From: Bacteroidales bacterium UBA7569
GTDB lineage: Bacteria; Bacteroidota; Bacteroidia; Bacteroidales; Paludibacteraceae
Length of the DNA: 64,000 nt
Assembly (NCBI GenBank): GCA_002477945.1
Contig: DLLF01000013.1
Coordinates: 28,397 to 92,396 of the forward strand
Direction of reading: 5' to 3'
Position 1 is the stretch's first letter; each line of letters begins with the position of its first letter. The notes beneath the pieces were generated by a model. That model ran no database searches, had not been told where the DNA came from, and saw nothing but the letters and a program-made list of their open reading frames with translations. This document shows positions 35,948 to 45,800 of this stretch, in pieces. The position numbers and the translations under genes were made by a program.

Positions 35948-37521
35948 GAAAAACCATTATCATTATATTGTCGTTAGTCACTTTATCCCTCTCCGCCCAG
36001 CACCTCTCCTTTGAGCAGTTCCGACAGCAGCAAACGGATAAGTTCAATCAGTTCTCTGCCGACAAACAGGCGGAATTTGATGCCTTCCGCCGTCGTGCCA
36101 ACGAGCAGTATGCCGACTTTATGCGGCAGGCGTGGGAGTCCTTTCCAGTGCACGAAGCAGAACAACCTACGGAGGAAAAGACGCTACCTCCCGTAGTATA
36201 TGAAGAGCCTGCTCCTGCCCCGCAACAGGAACCGCAAGGAGATGGTAAATCGCAGCCCAAGCCGCAAGAGGAACCACAACCGAAAGAACAAGTTGCTCCT
36301 ATATCTGCTCCGAAGCCCGCAATAGATACCAAACCAGTCCCCATTTCCGTCAAACCGCAGGTGGTGGTAGTGCCTACGCCACAGCCTGCGCCCGAACCTA
36401 TTGCACCAATACAACCCAAAGCAGAACCCTGCAAGAATGTGTCTGTCGGCTATTTCGGCACTATCATCACCCTCGCCTTCCCCGCCGATGACAACCTCCA
36501 CCTCCGTGCGCTGAAGGAAGATGCTATTGCCGATGCTTGGCAGCAGTTGTCAGACAGCCGCTACGACATCACAGTCAGCACGGCTCTCAAAGCCCGCAAA
36601 GCCAATGCCTTGTGCGACTGGGCATATATGCAGATGCTGCAAGCAGTCTCCGAGAAGCAATATGGCAAGACCAACGAGGCAGTCCTTATGCAAGCCTTCC
36701 TTATGACGCAGAGCGGCTATCGTATCCGCCTCGGTATGGGCGACACAAGGTTATATATGTTGGTGGCAAGCCTGTACGACATCTTCCGTATGCGCTATTA
36801 CACCATCGATGGAACCAAGTACTACGACATAAGCGGAGAGAAGGACACCAAAATCCGTATCACAAAGGCGAAATACGAGAAAGAAAAATCCCTCTCATTA
36901 CAGATGACCCGGTTGCCACTATTGAGCAATGACCCTGCACCCAAGCGGACACTGACCTCACGCAAAGGGGTAACGGCTTCCGTCTGTGTGAACAAGAACC
37001 TGATAGATTTCTTCAACACCTACCCGCAGGCATGCTTCAACGGCAACCAGACCACCCGATGGGCAGCCTTTGCCAATACGCCGATAGAGCAATCCGTCAA
37101 AGATATGCTCTATCCGCCGCTCCGAAAAACCATCAGCAGTATGAACGAACACGACGCAGTGGGTATCCTGCTCAATTGGGTGCAGACAGCATTCGAGTAC
37201 GGCTATGATGACCAAATATGGGGCGGAGACCGCGCTTTCTTTGCGCAGGAAACACTCTATTATCCCTATTGCGACTGCGAGGACAGAGCCATTCTGTTTT
37301 CCCACCTCGTGCGCGACTTGCTCGGGCTGGATGTTGTCTTGCTCTACTACCCTGGACACTTAGCCACTGCCGTGGCATTCAACACCGATGTCAATGGCGA
37401 TTACCTAACATGGCAGAACCGCAAGTATGTAGTATGCGATCCCACCTATATCAATGCCGGTGTGGGACGCACTATGCCCGGCATGAACAATCAACAGGCA
37501 CAAGTCATTGCTCTCCGGTAA
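35944..37521 (+). CDS. Secreted transglutaminase-like (papain-fold) protein
   Basis: About 525 residues. I start it at ATG 35944, which overlaps the maturase stop as ATGA. The signal peptide ends near LSLSAQ; a charged helical segment (about 20-60) and a Pro/Gln/Glu-rich linker (about 65-160) follow. The C-terminal enzyme domain shows YPYCDCEDRAILF (catalytic Cys), YPGHLATAV (His) and YVVCDPTY (Asp), the transglutaminase-like triad. Such domains act as periplasmic proteases or peptide ligases. Coupling to the maturase raises a role in peptide processing, but a general envelope role fits equally well. Confidence 0.8.
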   Translation: MRKTIIIILSLVTLSLSAQHLSFEQFRQQQTDKFNQFSADKQAEFDAFRRRANEQYADFMRQAWESFPVHEAEQPTEEKTLPPVVYEEPAPAPQQEPQGDGKSQPKPQEEPQPKEQVAPISAPKPAIDTKPVPISVKPQVVVVPTPQPAPEPIAPIQPKAEPCKNVSVGYFGTIITLAFPADDNLHLRALKEDAIADAWQQLSDSRYDITVSTALKARKANALCDWAYMQMLQAVSEKQYGKTNEAVLMQAFLMTQSGYRIRLGMGDTRLYMLVASLYDIFRMRYYTIDGTKYYDISGEKDTKIRITKAKYEKEKSLSLQMTRLPLLSNDPAPKRTLTSRKGVTASVCVNKNLIDFFNTYPQACFNGNQTTRWAAFANTPIEQSVKDMLYPPLRKTISSMNEHDAVGILLNWVQTAFEYGYDDQIWGGDRAFFAQETLYYPYCDCEDRAILFSHLVRDLLGLDVVLLYYPGHLATAVAFNTDVNGDYLTWQNRKYVVCDPTYINAGVGRTMPGMNNQQAQVIALR

Positions 37522-37522
37522 G

Positions 37523-38011
37523 ATGAACCGCAAACGACTGATTATCCTACTCTCATGCATTGCTGCCGTTGCGGCTGCGGCAGTATGGTGTATCGTGCAA
37601 TATATCCAATCGCACGGCATGGAACTGGAGGCAGACTCCACCAACCGCATTGGCTATGCCGAGTACGAGATACCGCATGCCGACTCCCTCATCGTAGGCA
37701 AGTGGCAAGACGTTGCCCGTCCGTATCAGTACAAGGTCTATTATGATGATTACGACGAAGACGCGCACCTATTCTGGGGTAAGGAGTGGGACGAAAGCGA
37801 GGATGTCTTTGAAGAGGATTTGAACTACCACGGCAATGGTTGGTTCCGTTGGGAGAAACGCGGAAAGACCTTGCACGAATATGCCACGATGGATGCCCGT
37901 GATGTCTTCATCCACCATGCCTATCGGATTCTCTTTTCCTCATCAGACTCCCTGTCCTATTGCGACACGGAACACAAGCAGATTATATCTTCCTTCTCCA
38001 AAATACAGTAA
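37523..38011 (+). CDS. Small single-pass envelope protein, unknown
   Basis: About 162 residues from ATG 37523, one base after the preceding stop. A basic start and one hydrophobic helix (LIILLSCIAAVAAAAVWCIV) are followed by an acidic, aromatic-rich exported domain (VYYDDYDEDAHLFWGKEWD...NYHGNGWFRWEKRGK). I do not recognise the family; the size and pattern resemble small lipocalin-like periplasmic proteins. It is the last gene of the run. Confidence 0.7.
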   Translation: MNRKRLIILLSCIAAVAAAAVWCIVQYIQSHGMELEADSTNRIGYAEYEIPHADSLIVGKWQDVARPYQYKVYYDDYDEDAHLFWGKEWDESEDVFEEDLNYHGNGWFRWEKRGKTLHEYATMDARDVFIHHAYRILFSSSDSLSYCDTEHKQIISSFSKIQ

Positions 38012-38321
38012 TTGTTTTGTTGGTTGACATGATTAATTGGAATAGCCAAGGAGCAGCGGGTTTGCTTCTTTTCATATTGCATCGGTACATCTTATCTTCG
38101 ATAGACACACAACCGGTAACTCCTCTTTGGTTTCCTTTATTCCGATTAGTCGGAACATTCAACCAGTTAAAGCATGTCCTTGAAAGTCTGTTGGAAGCCA
38201 TATCCCTTTTCCTGCAACGCAGAATAAGAGCCGCTCAATGATAGCAGACCTCAACGAGACCTCAAGCACCCCTGGACGGCACACCAGGAACGCCTCATTG
38301 GAAACTGAAAAAAAATTCCTA
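38012..38321. other. Intergenic spacer with 11-base array
   Basis: 310 bases between convergent units. The only clear structure is the 11-base-unit array at 38244-38276. No intrinsic terminator with a T-run was seen for either neighbour. Confidence 0.55.
38244..38276 (+). repeat. 11-base tandem array (3 units)
   Basis: The units GCAGACCTCAA, CGAGACCTCAA and GCACCCCTGGA form an exact 11-base period. Confidence 0.85.
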
Positions 38322-39410
38322 TCAGTCTCGATGGAGAAACAGCCTCTCCATGGCATTCAGTGTCAGGCGCGACAGGGCGTAATCGTCTGTCGCGGAAAGA
38401 GCAACGACTATCGTGTCAGCGATTTTCGGCAATTCTGCCACCCTTTCTATATGAAAGCGTGCGTGCAATCGTTGGTGCGACAGAACATGAAGCAAATCAA
38501 CGGAGCGGGACATTTCGTCCACGGGCAATAAGCGGTCGTTCTCAACCAATGGAAACTCATACAGATGTTTCCATATATCGTTGCCCGACCGCTGATGCAA
38601 CAAAGTATAATCGTCTTGCGTCAGATAAATGGTGTAATTCAGATAACGGTCGCGTAGTTTCGGACGTGGCTTGCGAATCGGAAGAAGTTCTGCCGTATGA
38701 TGCAAATTCGCAAGACAGAACGCTCCGATAGGACATCTTCCGCAATCGGGAGATTGTGGAGTGCAATATAACGCCCCGAATTCCATAATGGCGGCATTGA
38801 ACAAACGGGACTGCTCTCTGTCCAAAAGTTCTTCCGCCAACCGGTGAAAATACTTCTTCCCTGCGCTCGTGTCAAACACCATATCGCAATCATACAAACG
38901 GGAAAGCATCCTATAGACATTGCCGTCCATGGCGGGATAGGGCAAATTGAAAGCAAACGAAGCAATTGCGCCTGCCGTATATTCTCCCACCCCGGGCATT
39001 GAACGCAGATTTCGGAATATCGCCTCTTGTTCTGCTGGAGAAAGAGACGCAGTGTCGCTTGTTTCCATCAGCCTGCGCGCCTCCTCGCCGCCTACATTCC
39101 CCGAACCGATTGCCACCGTTTTGGCGGCTTTGTGCAGGTTACGCGCTCTTGAGTAGTAACCCAATCCTTGCCAATATCTCAGCACCTCGTCTTCCGTAGC
39201 ATCCGCCAGCGACTGTACATCGGGGAATCGTTCTGTAAAACGCAGGTAATAGTCCAATCCCTGTGCCACTCGGGTTTGCTGGAGTATCACTTCCGAAACC
39301 CAGATTTTGTAAGGGTCGGTCGTCTCACGCCATGGCAATATGCGTTTGTTGTTCTCATACCATGTCTCTAACGATGATTGTATGTATCTTTTGTTAAAAG
39401 GAATCTCCAT
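38322..39410 (-). CDS. mutY: Adenine DNA glycosylase MutY
   Basis: 362 residues. The HhH-GPD core shows LPWRETTDPYKIWVSEVILQQTRV, the hairpin MPGVGEYTAGAIASFAF and the catalytic Asp in AMDGNVYR. The 4Fe-4S loop C-x6-C-x2-C-x5-C (CTPQSPDCGRCPIGAFC) is intact. The C-terminal Nudix-like domain recognises 8-oxo-G. It removes A opposite 8-oxo-G. It is divergent from the HU gene, sharing a roughly 240-base control region; this mutY/HU/rng order is common in Bacteroidales. Confidence 0.96.
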   Translation of the reverse strand: MEIPFNKRYIQSSLETWYENNKRILPWRETTDPYKIWVSEVILQQTRVAQGLDYYLRFTERFPDVQSLADATEDEVLRYWQGLGYYSRARNLHKAAKTVAIGSGNVGGEEARRLMETSDTASLSPAEQEAIFRNLRSMPGVGEYTAGAIASFAFNLPYPAMDGNVYRMLSRLYDCDMVFDTSAGKKYFHRLAEELLDREQSRLFNAAIMEFGALYCTPQSPDCGRCPIGAFCLANLHHTAELLPIRKPRPKLRDRYLNYTIYLTQDDYTLLHQRSGNDIWKHLYEFPLVENDRLLPVDEMSRSVDLLHVLSHQRLHARFHIERVAELPKIADTIVVALSATDDYALSRLTLNAMERLFLHRD

Positions 39411-39436
39411 ACCGGTAAAACCTCATTCAACGGAAT

Positions 39437-39445
39437 ACAAAAATA
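39437..39445 (-). promoter_or_regulatory. Putative -7 box for mutY
   Basis: The minus strand reads TATTTTTGT, matching TAnnTTTG, 27 bases upstream of the mutY ATG. No clear -33 box is seen. Confidence 0.4.
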
Positions 39446-39525
39446 GACAGACTTACAACAATGAAGAATATATACTGATGCAATTGAACCGAGAATCCAT
39501 CACTCACAACTTTTTCTCGCAAAAG

Positions 39526-39558
39526 TTTGTGGTATTCAAAAAGTTTGCGTACCTTCGC
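39526..39558 (+). promoter_or_regulatory. Promoter of HU / ribosomal-protein / rng run
   Basis: TTTG at 39526-39529, a 20-base spacer and TACCTTCGC at 39550-39558 (one mismatch to the -7 consensus). It predicts a leader of nearly 90 bases before HU. Confidence 0.65.
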
Positions 39559-39651
39559 AGCCGATTTGCCGTTTACTGAAACACCATCGGATCTCGTGCA
39601 AATCAATACGTCTTTCAAAGAATAAAATGTAACAATATAAAATTTAGAACA

Positions 39652-39924
39652 ATGACTAAAGCAGAACTCGTTAATCAGATTGCTGTTCAAACAGGTTACG
39701 ATAAGTTAACCGTACTGAAGGTTGTAGAATCGTTCATGCAGAATGTAAAAGACAGTGTGTGTGGTGATGAGCCTGTTTACCTTCGTGGATTTGGATCATT
39801 CATTACAAAAGTTAGAAAAGAGAAGGTAGCACGCAACATCTCAAAGAAAACATCAATAGTTGTACCGGAACACACTATCCCCTCTTTCAAACCTTCCAAA
39901 GAATTCGTTAAATCATTAAAATAA
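39652..39924 (+). CDS. HU-family DNA-binding protein
   Basis: 90 residues: helices MTKAELVNQIAVQTGYDKLTV, the HU core VYLRGFGSFITKVRKEKVARN and the arm/closing strand HTIPSFKPSKEF. This is the classic free-standing HU, distinct from the copy at 9441. It lies 9 bases before the tiny COX24-like gene and probably shares its transcript. Confidence 0.95.
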   Translation: MTKAELVNQIAVQTGYDKLTVLKVVESFMQNVKDSVCGDEPVYLRGFGSFITKVRKEKVARNISKKTSIVVPEHTIPSFKPSKEFVKSLK

Positions 39925-39933
39925 TAAATTGTT

Positions 39934-40023
39934 ATGCCAAACGGAAAAAAGCACAAGAGACATAAGATGTCTACACACAAGCGTAAAAAGCGTTTGCGTA
40001 AGAACCGTCATAAGAAAAAGTAA
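39934..40023 (+). CDS. AURKAIP1/COX24-like tiny ribosomal protein
   Basis: Only 29 residues, more than half Lys/Arg/His. The stretch KMSTHKRKKRLRKNRHKKK is the AURKAIP1/COX24 motif (mitochondrial mS38 family), found as a short conserved protein in Bacteroidota and expected to sit in the ribosome. It lies 9 bases after HU and before the structured rng leader. It is easily missed because of its length. Confidence 0.85.
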   Translation: MPNGKKHKRHKMSTHKRKKRLRKNRHKKK

Positions 40024-40048
40024 TAGGGCGGTTAGTTAACCCTGATAT

Positions 40049-40098
40049 AAGAACAAACTTGAATTCCCTCTCTGTAATGTGGGTTTAAGTTTGTTCTT
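40049..40098 (+). terminator. Stem-loop in the HU/rng intergenic region
   Basis: A perfect 12-base inverted repeat (AAGAACAAACTT at 40049-40060, complement at 40087-40098) with a 26-base loop and no T-run after it. It could be a partial terminator or an RNA-processing stem between the HU transcript and rng. Confidence 0.55.
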
Positions 40099-40151
40099 GT
40101 AACAAATGGATTGTTGCTTGTATCTGCAAAAATACAAACAACAATGTAACA

Positions 40152-40216
40152 GGTGCCGCTATGGTCAAATAAACGGCAATAACCCGTCGGGCGTGATTGG
40201 GTTAGGGAGCGGTACC
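40152..40216 (+). promoter_or_regulatory. Nested stem-loop in rng leader
   Basis: The outer arms GGTGCCGCT (40152-40160) and AGCGGTACC (40208-40216) pair with one mismatch. The inner arms AACCC (40181-40185) and GGGTT (40199-40203) pair inside. The structure ends 17 bases before the rng GTG and could control its translation or be an RNase G target. Confidence 0.4.
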
Positions 40217-40233
40217 ATAAAATACTGAATAGA

Positions 40234-41796
40234 GTGAAAAGTGAATTGGTAGTAGATGTACAATCTACAGAAATTACAGTTGCTTTGCTGGAAGATGAAC
40301 GCTTGGAAGAAATCAACCGCTATACGCGGGAGAAAACATTCTCTGTGGGAAACATCTATTTGGGCAAAGTGAAAAAACTGATGCCCGCACTCAATGCGGC
40401 ATTCGTGGATGTAGGCTACGAGAAAGACGCTTTTCTTCACTATCTTGATTTAGGTGCAGGATTCAATCGGTTGAATGGCTACGTACAGTCCGTTCTGGCT
40501 AACGGAGCCAAGAAAACAAGCATGAGCAAATTCCAGTCTTTGCCCGAAGTGGGGAAAGACGGAAAAATCACGGACTACCTGACCGTCGGTCAATTGATAT
40601 TGGTACAGGTCGCCAAGGAACCTATCAATACGAAGGGACCTCGGCTGACGGCGGAAATATCATTGGCAGGGAGAAACATCGTGTTTATTCCTTTTGCGGA
40701 AAAAGTGATGGTCTCCGGCAAAATCAAATCGGAATCCGAACGGAGCCGCCTCAAACAATTGGTACAAAGTATCAAACCTAACAACTTCGGAGTTATTGTG
40801 CGGACGGTTGCCGAGGGGAAACGGGTTGCCGAACTGGACGGAGAACTCAAACTGCTCTGCAAACGCTGGGACGAAGCAGTCAGCAGATTGTCCTCCAAGA
40901 AGAACATCAACCTTGTCTCCGAAGAAATAGGTCGCGCTATAGGTATCATACGTGATGTGTTCAACCCCACGTTCGAGAGCATACATGTCAACGACGAAGA
41001 CGTATTCAATGAGGTCAAGACCTACATTGAGCTGATTGCCCCGGAATGTTCCAAGATTGTCCGCTTGTACAAGGATGCCCAACCTATCTTCGACCATTTC
41101 AATGTGACCCGCCAGATGAAGACGGGATTAGGACGGACCGTTAGTTTCAAAAGCGGAGGATACCTGATCATTGAACGAACGGAGGCATTGTTCTCTATTG
41201 ATGTGAACAGCGGAAGCAAGAAGATGGGCGAGAACCAGGAGGAAAATGCTTTCAATGCCAACATGCTGGCTGCCGATGAAATCGTACACCAATTGCGCTT
41301 GCGGGACATTGGAGGGATAATAATAATCGACTTCATTGACCTTGCTACGGCAGAACACCGTCAGGCACTGTATGAACACATGGTGAAACTGATGGGATTG
41401 GATCGGGCAAAACACAATGTGTTGCCTCTGTCTAAATTTGGACTTATGCAGATCACACGCCAACGAGTACGCCCGGCGGTGGAAGTGGATGTGCGCGAAG
41501 TCTGCCCTACCTGCTTGGGAAAGGGAAAAATACAATCCTCTCTTGTCTTTACGGATAAACTACAAGAGGAGATTGATACTTATACGGAAAGATTCGGTAA
41601 ACGACTGTATTTGTATGTACATCCGTATGTCTATGCCTACATATCGAAAGGATGGATCAAATCCCTGAAGACACAATGGCGTAGAAAGTATGGTATCAGG
41701 GTGATGCCTGATCAACAACTCGGGATGTTGCAATATAGGTTTACCGATCAACAGCAAAATCTGTTGATAAGTGAAGATAGTAAGAAAAACGACTGA
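40234..41796 (+). CDS. rng: Ribonuclease G / RNase E family
   Basis: 520 residues with a GTG start (VKSELVVDVQS). An S1-like RNA-binding segment (GNIYLGKVKKLMPALNAAFVDVGYEKDAFLH) is followed by the RNase E/G catalytic core (FSIDVNSGSKK with metal-binding Asp, IIIIDFIDL) and the zinc-link CPTCLGKGK that joins subunits. The length is that of RNase G, without the long scaffold of RNase E. It matures rRNA and turns over mRNA. The leader is long and structured, and a terminator follows. Confidence 0.95.
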   Translation: MKSELVVDVQSTEITVALLEDERLEEINRYTREKTFSVGNIYLGKVKKLMPALNAAFVDVGYEKDAFLHYLDLGAGFNRLNGYVQSVLANGAKKTSMSKFQSLPEVGKDGKITDYLTVGQLILVQVAKEPINTKGPRLTAEISLAGRNIVFIPFAEKVMVSGKIKSESERSRLKQLVQSIKPNNFGVIVRTVAEGKRVAELDGELKLLCKRWDEAVSRLSSKKNINLVSEEIGRAIGIIRDVFNPTFESIHVNDEDVFNEVKTYIELIAPECSKIVRLYKDAQPIFDHFNVTRQMKTGLGRTVSFKSGGYLIIERTEALFSIDVNSGSKKMGENQEENAFNANMLAADEIVHQLRLRDIGGIIIIDFIDLATAEHRQALYEHMVKLMGLDRAKHNVLPLSKFGLMQITRQRVRPAVEVDVREVCPTCLGKGKIQSSLVFTDKLQEEIDTYTERFGKRLYLYVHPYVYAYISKGWIKSLKTQWRRKYGIRVMPDQQLGMLQYRFTDQQQNLLISEDSKKND

Positions 41797-41810
41797 CTTG
41801 TCAGTTAAAA

Positions 41811-41853
41811 AGAGAAGAGAGATTTCCTGCAGGAAGTCTCTCTTTCTTATTTT
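41811..41853 (+). terminator. Intrinsic terminator of rng
   Basis: A stem formed by AGAGAGATTTCC and its near-complement GGAAGTCTCTCT around TGCA, followed by TTCTTATTTT. It starts about 14 bases after the rng stop. Confidence 0.8.
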
Positions 41854-41999
41854 AAGGACATACAACTTGTTTCCCGTAATATGGAATACAAGGGAATAAT
41901 CATGTAGTTAAGCAACATCGGACTCACACAACGAAATCTCATAGAGGATTCCGGGAACCTCCTGAGTATTTTTGTACAAGAAAACAACAGAACAATGTA

Positions 42000-42566
42000 T
42001 CAATACAGTTCCACCCATTCTACGGTATTGCCGGTCTCCTGCAAATACCGTTCAAAGGCGGTTCTCTCTATCACAACCGTACTGCGGCAGTCGTTGGGAT
42101 GAAAACTAAGTGTCTCAGCCTGCTTCAAATTCTTGTCCAAAAAGAGAATGACATGGTGTTCTCTGTCATTAATCAACCCGAACGGACTCACACTCCCAGG
42201 TTCCAGACCGAGGTACTTTAGCATTCGTTCCGGACTCGCGAACGACAACTTGCCTGGAGAAGGACGCCCTGCCGCCTGCTCTTGCTGTTTCAAACGTTGC
42301 TCCAAGTCATGGATTGCGAGATTTCGGCTGCTATCAAAAGAGATAAGGTAATGCTGATTTCCTTTATGATTGCGCATAAACACATTCTTGCAGTGTACAC
42401 TCCCGTCGTTGTGCCACCATTGCATAGCCTGTTCTATGGTCTTCCCCTCGGGATGGTGATAATACGAAAATGGGATTTGATGCTCTCTTAAGTAACGAAA
42501 GACGATTTCCTCACGAGGGAACATCTCACTTCCGTCAACGTGGTCTGTTATAGTTGACATACACAT
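42000..42566 (-). CDS. Prolyl-tRNA deacylase-like editing protein (ProX/YbaK fold)
   Basis: About 188 residues; the start may be the second Met at 42560. The YbaK/INS domain shows FSYYHHPEGKTIEQAM, NVFMRNHKGNQHYLISFD, GKLSFASPERMLKYLGLEPGSVSPFGLIND and FHPNDCRSTVVI, typical of ProX/PrdX enzymes that hydrolyse Ala-tRNA(Pro) in trans. It is a single-gene unit with its own promoter, in the divergent position to SusC. Confidence 0.88.
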   Translation of the reverse strand: MCMSTITDHVDGSEMFPREEIVFRYLREHQIPFSYYHHPEGKTIEQAMQWWHNDGSVHCKNVFMRNHKGNQHYLISFDSSRNLAIHDLEQRLKQQEQAAGRPSPGKLSFASPERMLKYLGLEPGSVSPFGLINDREHHVILFLDKNLKQAETLSFHPNDCRSTVVIERTAFERYLQETGNTVEWVELY

Positions 42567-42617
42567 ATCTGTTTCTTTACATTTATTCGTTCTGCCATTG
42601 GCAGAATCTGCTTTTAT

Positions 42618-42650
42618 GCAAAGATACAGAAATCCGTGTTCCCATGCAAA
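42618..42650 (-). promoter_or_regulatory. Promoter of the tRNA-deacylase gene
   Basis: On the minus strand TTTG (42650-42647), a 20-base spacer and TATCTTTGC (42626-42618). Confidence 0.8.
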
Positions 42651-42791
42651 TCAAATCTGAAATCATAACAACACTGCCGAAACGGATATTCAAGGAAGGA
42701 AAAAAGGTCGATTATTTACCGGTTTATTGCTAATTACACACTATGAGAAAAAAGTCGTTCTCAAATACCACAATGGAAAATTTCTAAAATC

Positions 42792-42800
42792 TACTTTTGC
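42792..42800 (+). promoter_or_regulatory. -7 box upstream of SusC
   Basis: TACTTTTGC, 55 bases before the SusC ATG. No matching TTTG lies at the normal -33 distance, which may mean dependence on an activator, as usual for SusCD genes. Confidence 0.6.
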
Positions 42801-42855
42801 GGCACTTTTCAATAACAACAACAGAACAACTTACTTATAATAGAAAATTATCACC

Positions 42856-45800
42856 ATGAAAAGAGTTACACGTATTTGGGGCAAAAAGGTCATCGCTACG
42901 ATGTGTGCCGTTCTTTTCTCGTCCTCTTTCCTCTATGCTCAAAGTACTATACATGGTAATGTAGTGGATGCTACAGGCGAACCTGTCATAGGTGCGGCCG
43001 TACAGGTAAAAGGTTCCACTGTCGGAACCATTACCGACTTTGACGGTAATTTCGAGTTACAGACATCTTCTCAAGCAACTTTAGTCATTAGTTATTTGGG
43101 ATATACAACGCAGGAGGTCGCTCTCAAAGGGCAAACTAATGTTAACGTCACCCTCAAAGAAGATACACAAGCCCTTGAGGAGGTCGTGGTCGTTGGCTAT
43201 GGTACACAAAAGAAGGTCAACCTTACCGGTGCCGTAGGTGTAACCAATGCCGAGGCAATTGAGTTCCGTCCTGTAACCAATGCCACGCAAGCATTGCAAG
43301 GCCTTGTCCCTGGTTTGCAAATTACCCAAAGCAGTGGTTCTTTGGAGAAGTCTCCTACAATGAACATACGTGGTACGGCAACCATTGGTGAAGGTTCTTC
43401 CGGAAGCCCGTTGGTGTTGATTGATGGTATGGAAGGCGACCTGAATACGGTAAATCCGCAGGATATTGAGTCCATCTCCGTATTGAAAGATGCTGCCGCT
43501 TCCTCTATCTACGGATCACGTGCACCTTTTGGCGTTATCTTGGTAACTACGAAAAGCGGGCAGGCTGGCAAAATGCAAATCAACTACAACAATAACTTCC
43601 GCTGGGGATCGCCTATTGTAAAAATGCACCAAATGGACTCATACTCCTTTGCTAACTATTTCAATGAGGCGGCACGCAACACTTCTAATAACACCACCGA
43701 CAACATCTTTACCGACGAAACCATAGCACGTATCTTGGCATACCAGCGGGGGGAGATAAGTACGACGTTGGCTTTGCCGTCAAGTGGAACACAATGGCAG
43801 GATCCTTTCCACACAGCCAATGCCAACACCGACTGGTATGACCTTTTCTTCAAGGACTTCAACTTCTCACAAGAACATAACCTCAGCGCAAGCGGCGGTA
43901 ATGATAAAGTCAATTTCTACGTGTCAGCCAACTATATGAACCAACAGGGTCTGCTCAACTTGGGCGAAGAATATCTGCGCCGTTATAGTGCAACAGGTAA
44001 GTTGCAAGCCTCTCTGACAAATTGGTTAAAGTTAAACTACTCTGTGCGTTTCATGCGCGAAGACTACAATAAGCCATCCGCAATGAATGATGGTCTCTAC
44101 GAAAACTTGGCTCGTCAGAACTGGCCGAATCTCCCGTTGTACGATAACAATGGTCAGTTGTATTCCGCCACTTGGCCCGGTCGCGATTTTATCCAGGGTG
44201 GTAAATACAACAAGACGACCGACAACATCTATCAACAGATTGGCATCACGTTGGAACCCATCAAGAATTGGGTCACCAGCATGGACTTCAACTATAGAAT
44301 TAAGACCTACGACGTCTATTCATATACCTTACCCACTTACAACTGCGACATCTACGGTGTGCCTATTGACAAGGACAAAGCAACCACGTCAGTAACCGAA
44401 AACAAGTATAAGGAGGACTATCTGATCGCAAATATACGTACCCAATACTCGTTCAGTATCAACGATGAACACAACTTCTCGTTCATGTTGGGTGCGCAAG
44501 CGGAAAATTTATGGCAAAAGCAAAATGGTATTACTGCTTACGGCTTGGTCTTGGACGAACTTCCCGAAATTGACTTGACAACCGGATTGGTATGGAACAA
44601 AAGTACCAACTCATGGGAAAAGAAAGATTTGACTCCCTACGGCAACAGGAACTCATGGTCAACAGCCGGTTTCTTCGGACGTATCAACTATGATTATATG
44701 GGACGCTACCTTGTGGAATTCAATCTCCGCTATGATGGTACGTCTCGCTACCGCGGTAAACTTCGTTGGAATCTCTATCCTTCCGTATCCGCTGGTTGGA
44801 ACATCGCCCGTGAAAGTTTCTGGGAACCTTATGAACATATCGCAAGCAACCTCAAACTGCGTGCGTCCTATGGTGAGTTGGGAAACCAAAATACAAACGG
44901 TTGGTACCCGACCTATCTCACATTCTCTCCGAGTGTGAACAGCGGTGCATGGTTGCAAAATGGAGCCTTGACAACAACCATTGGTGTACCAACCGCAATC
45001 ACAACGACCCTCACTTGGGAAAAAGTGCGGAACTGGAACGTCGGTTTTGACTTCGGTTTCCTGAATAACCGATTGACTGGTTCATTCGATTATTACACGC
45101 GTTACACCCTCGACATGATGGGTTCCGCACCCGAACTGCCTTCCATTCTGGGTTACACGGCACCAAAAACCAACAATACCGACTTGAAAACACGCGGTTG
45201 GGAATTTGAAATCGGCTGGCAGGATGTCCGTAAAAACGGTTTCAGTTACGGAGCCAAGTTCCTCTTGTCCGATGCTATGACCTATGTGACACGCTATCCG
45301 AGCAACACAACGAACTCCATTGACCAGTACATCGCAGGACAGCCTTTGGGACAGATCTGGGGTTATACTACAATCGGTATTGCACAAACTAATGCCGAAA
45401 TGGAGGCTCACTTAGATCAATTGGACGAGAACTTCTTCAATACGTATGGCTATTTTCCGTCCACAATGCGTGATGGACAATCGGCGTTGGGGTCTGGTTG
45501 GGCTGCCGGTGATATCATGTACGCCGATCTCAATGGTGATGGTCGGGTATCTGCCGGTGACCGCACCTTGGACAATCATGGCGACTTGAAAGTGATAGGA
45601 AACAGCACTCCTCGCTTCCAGTTTGGTATCGACTTGAATGCAGCCTGGAAAGGCATCGACCTCCGCTTGTTCTTCCAAGGGGTCATGAAGCGCGACTATT
45701 GGCAGGGGTCTTCCTACTTCTGGGGCGCAAACACCGACCCTGAATGGTCTGCGGCTCTCGTGCAACACTTGGACTTCTGGCGCGATGAAAATAGTCTTTT

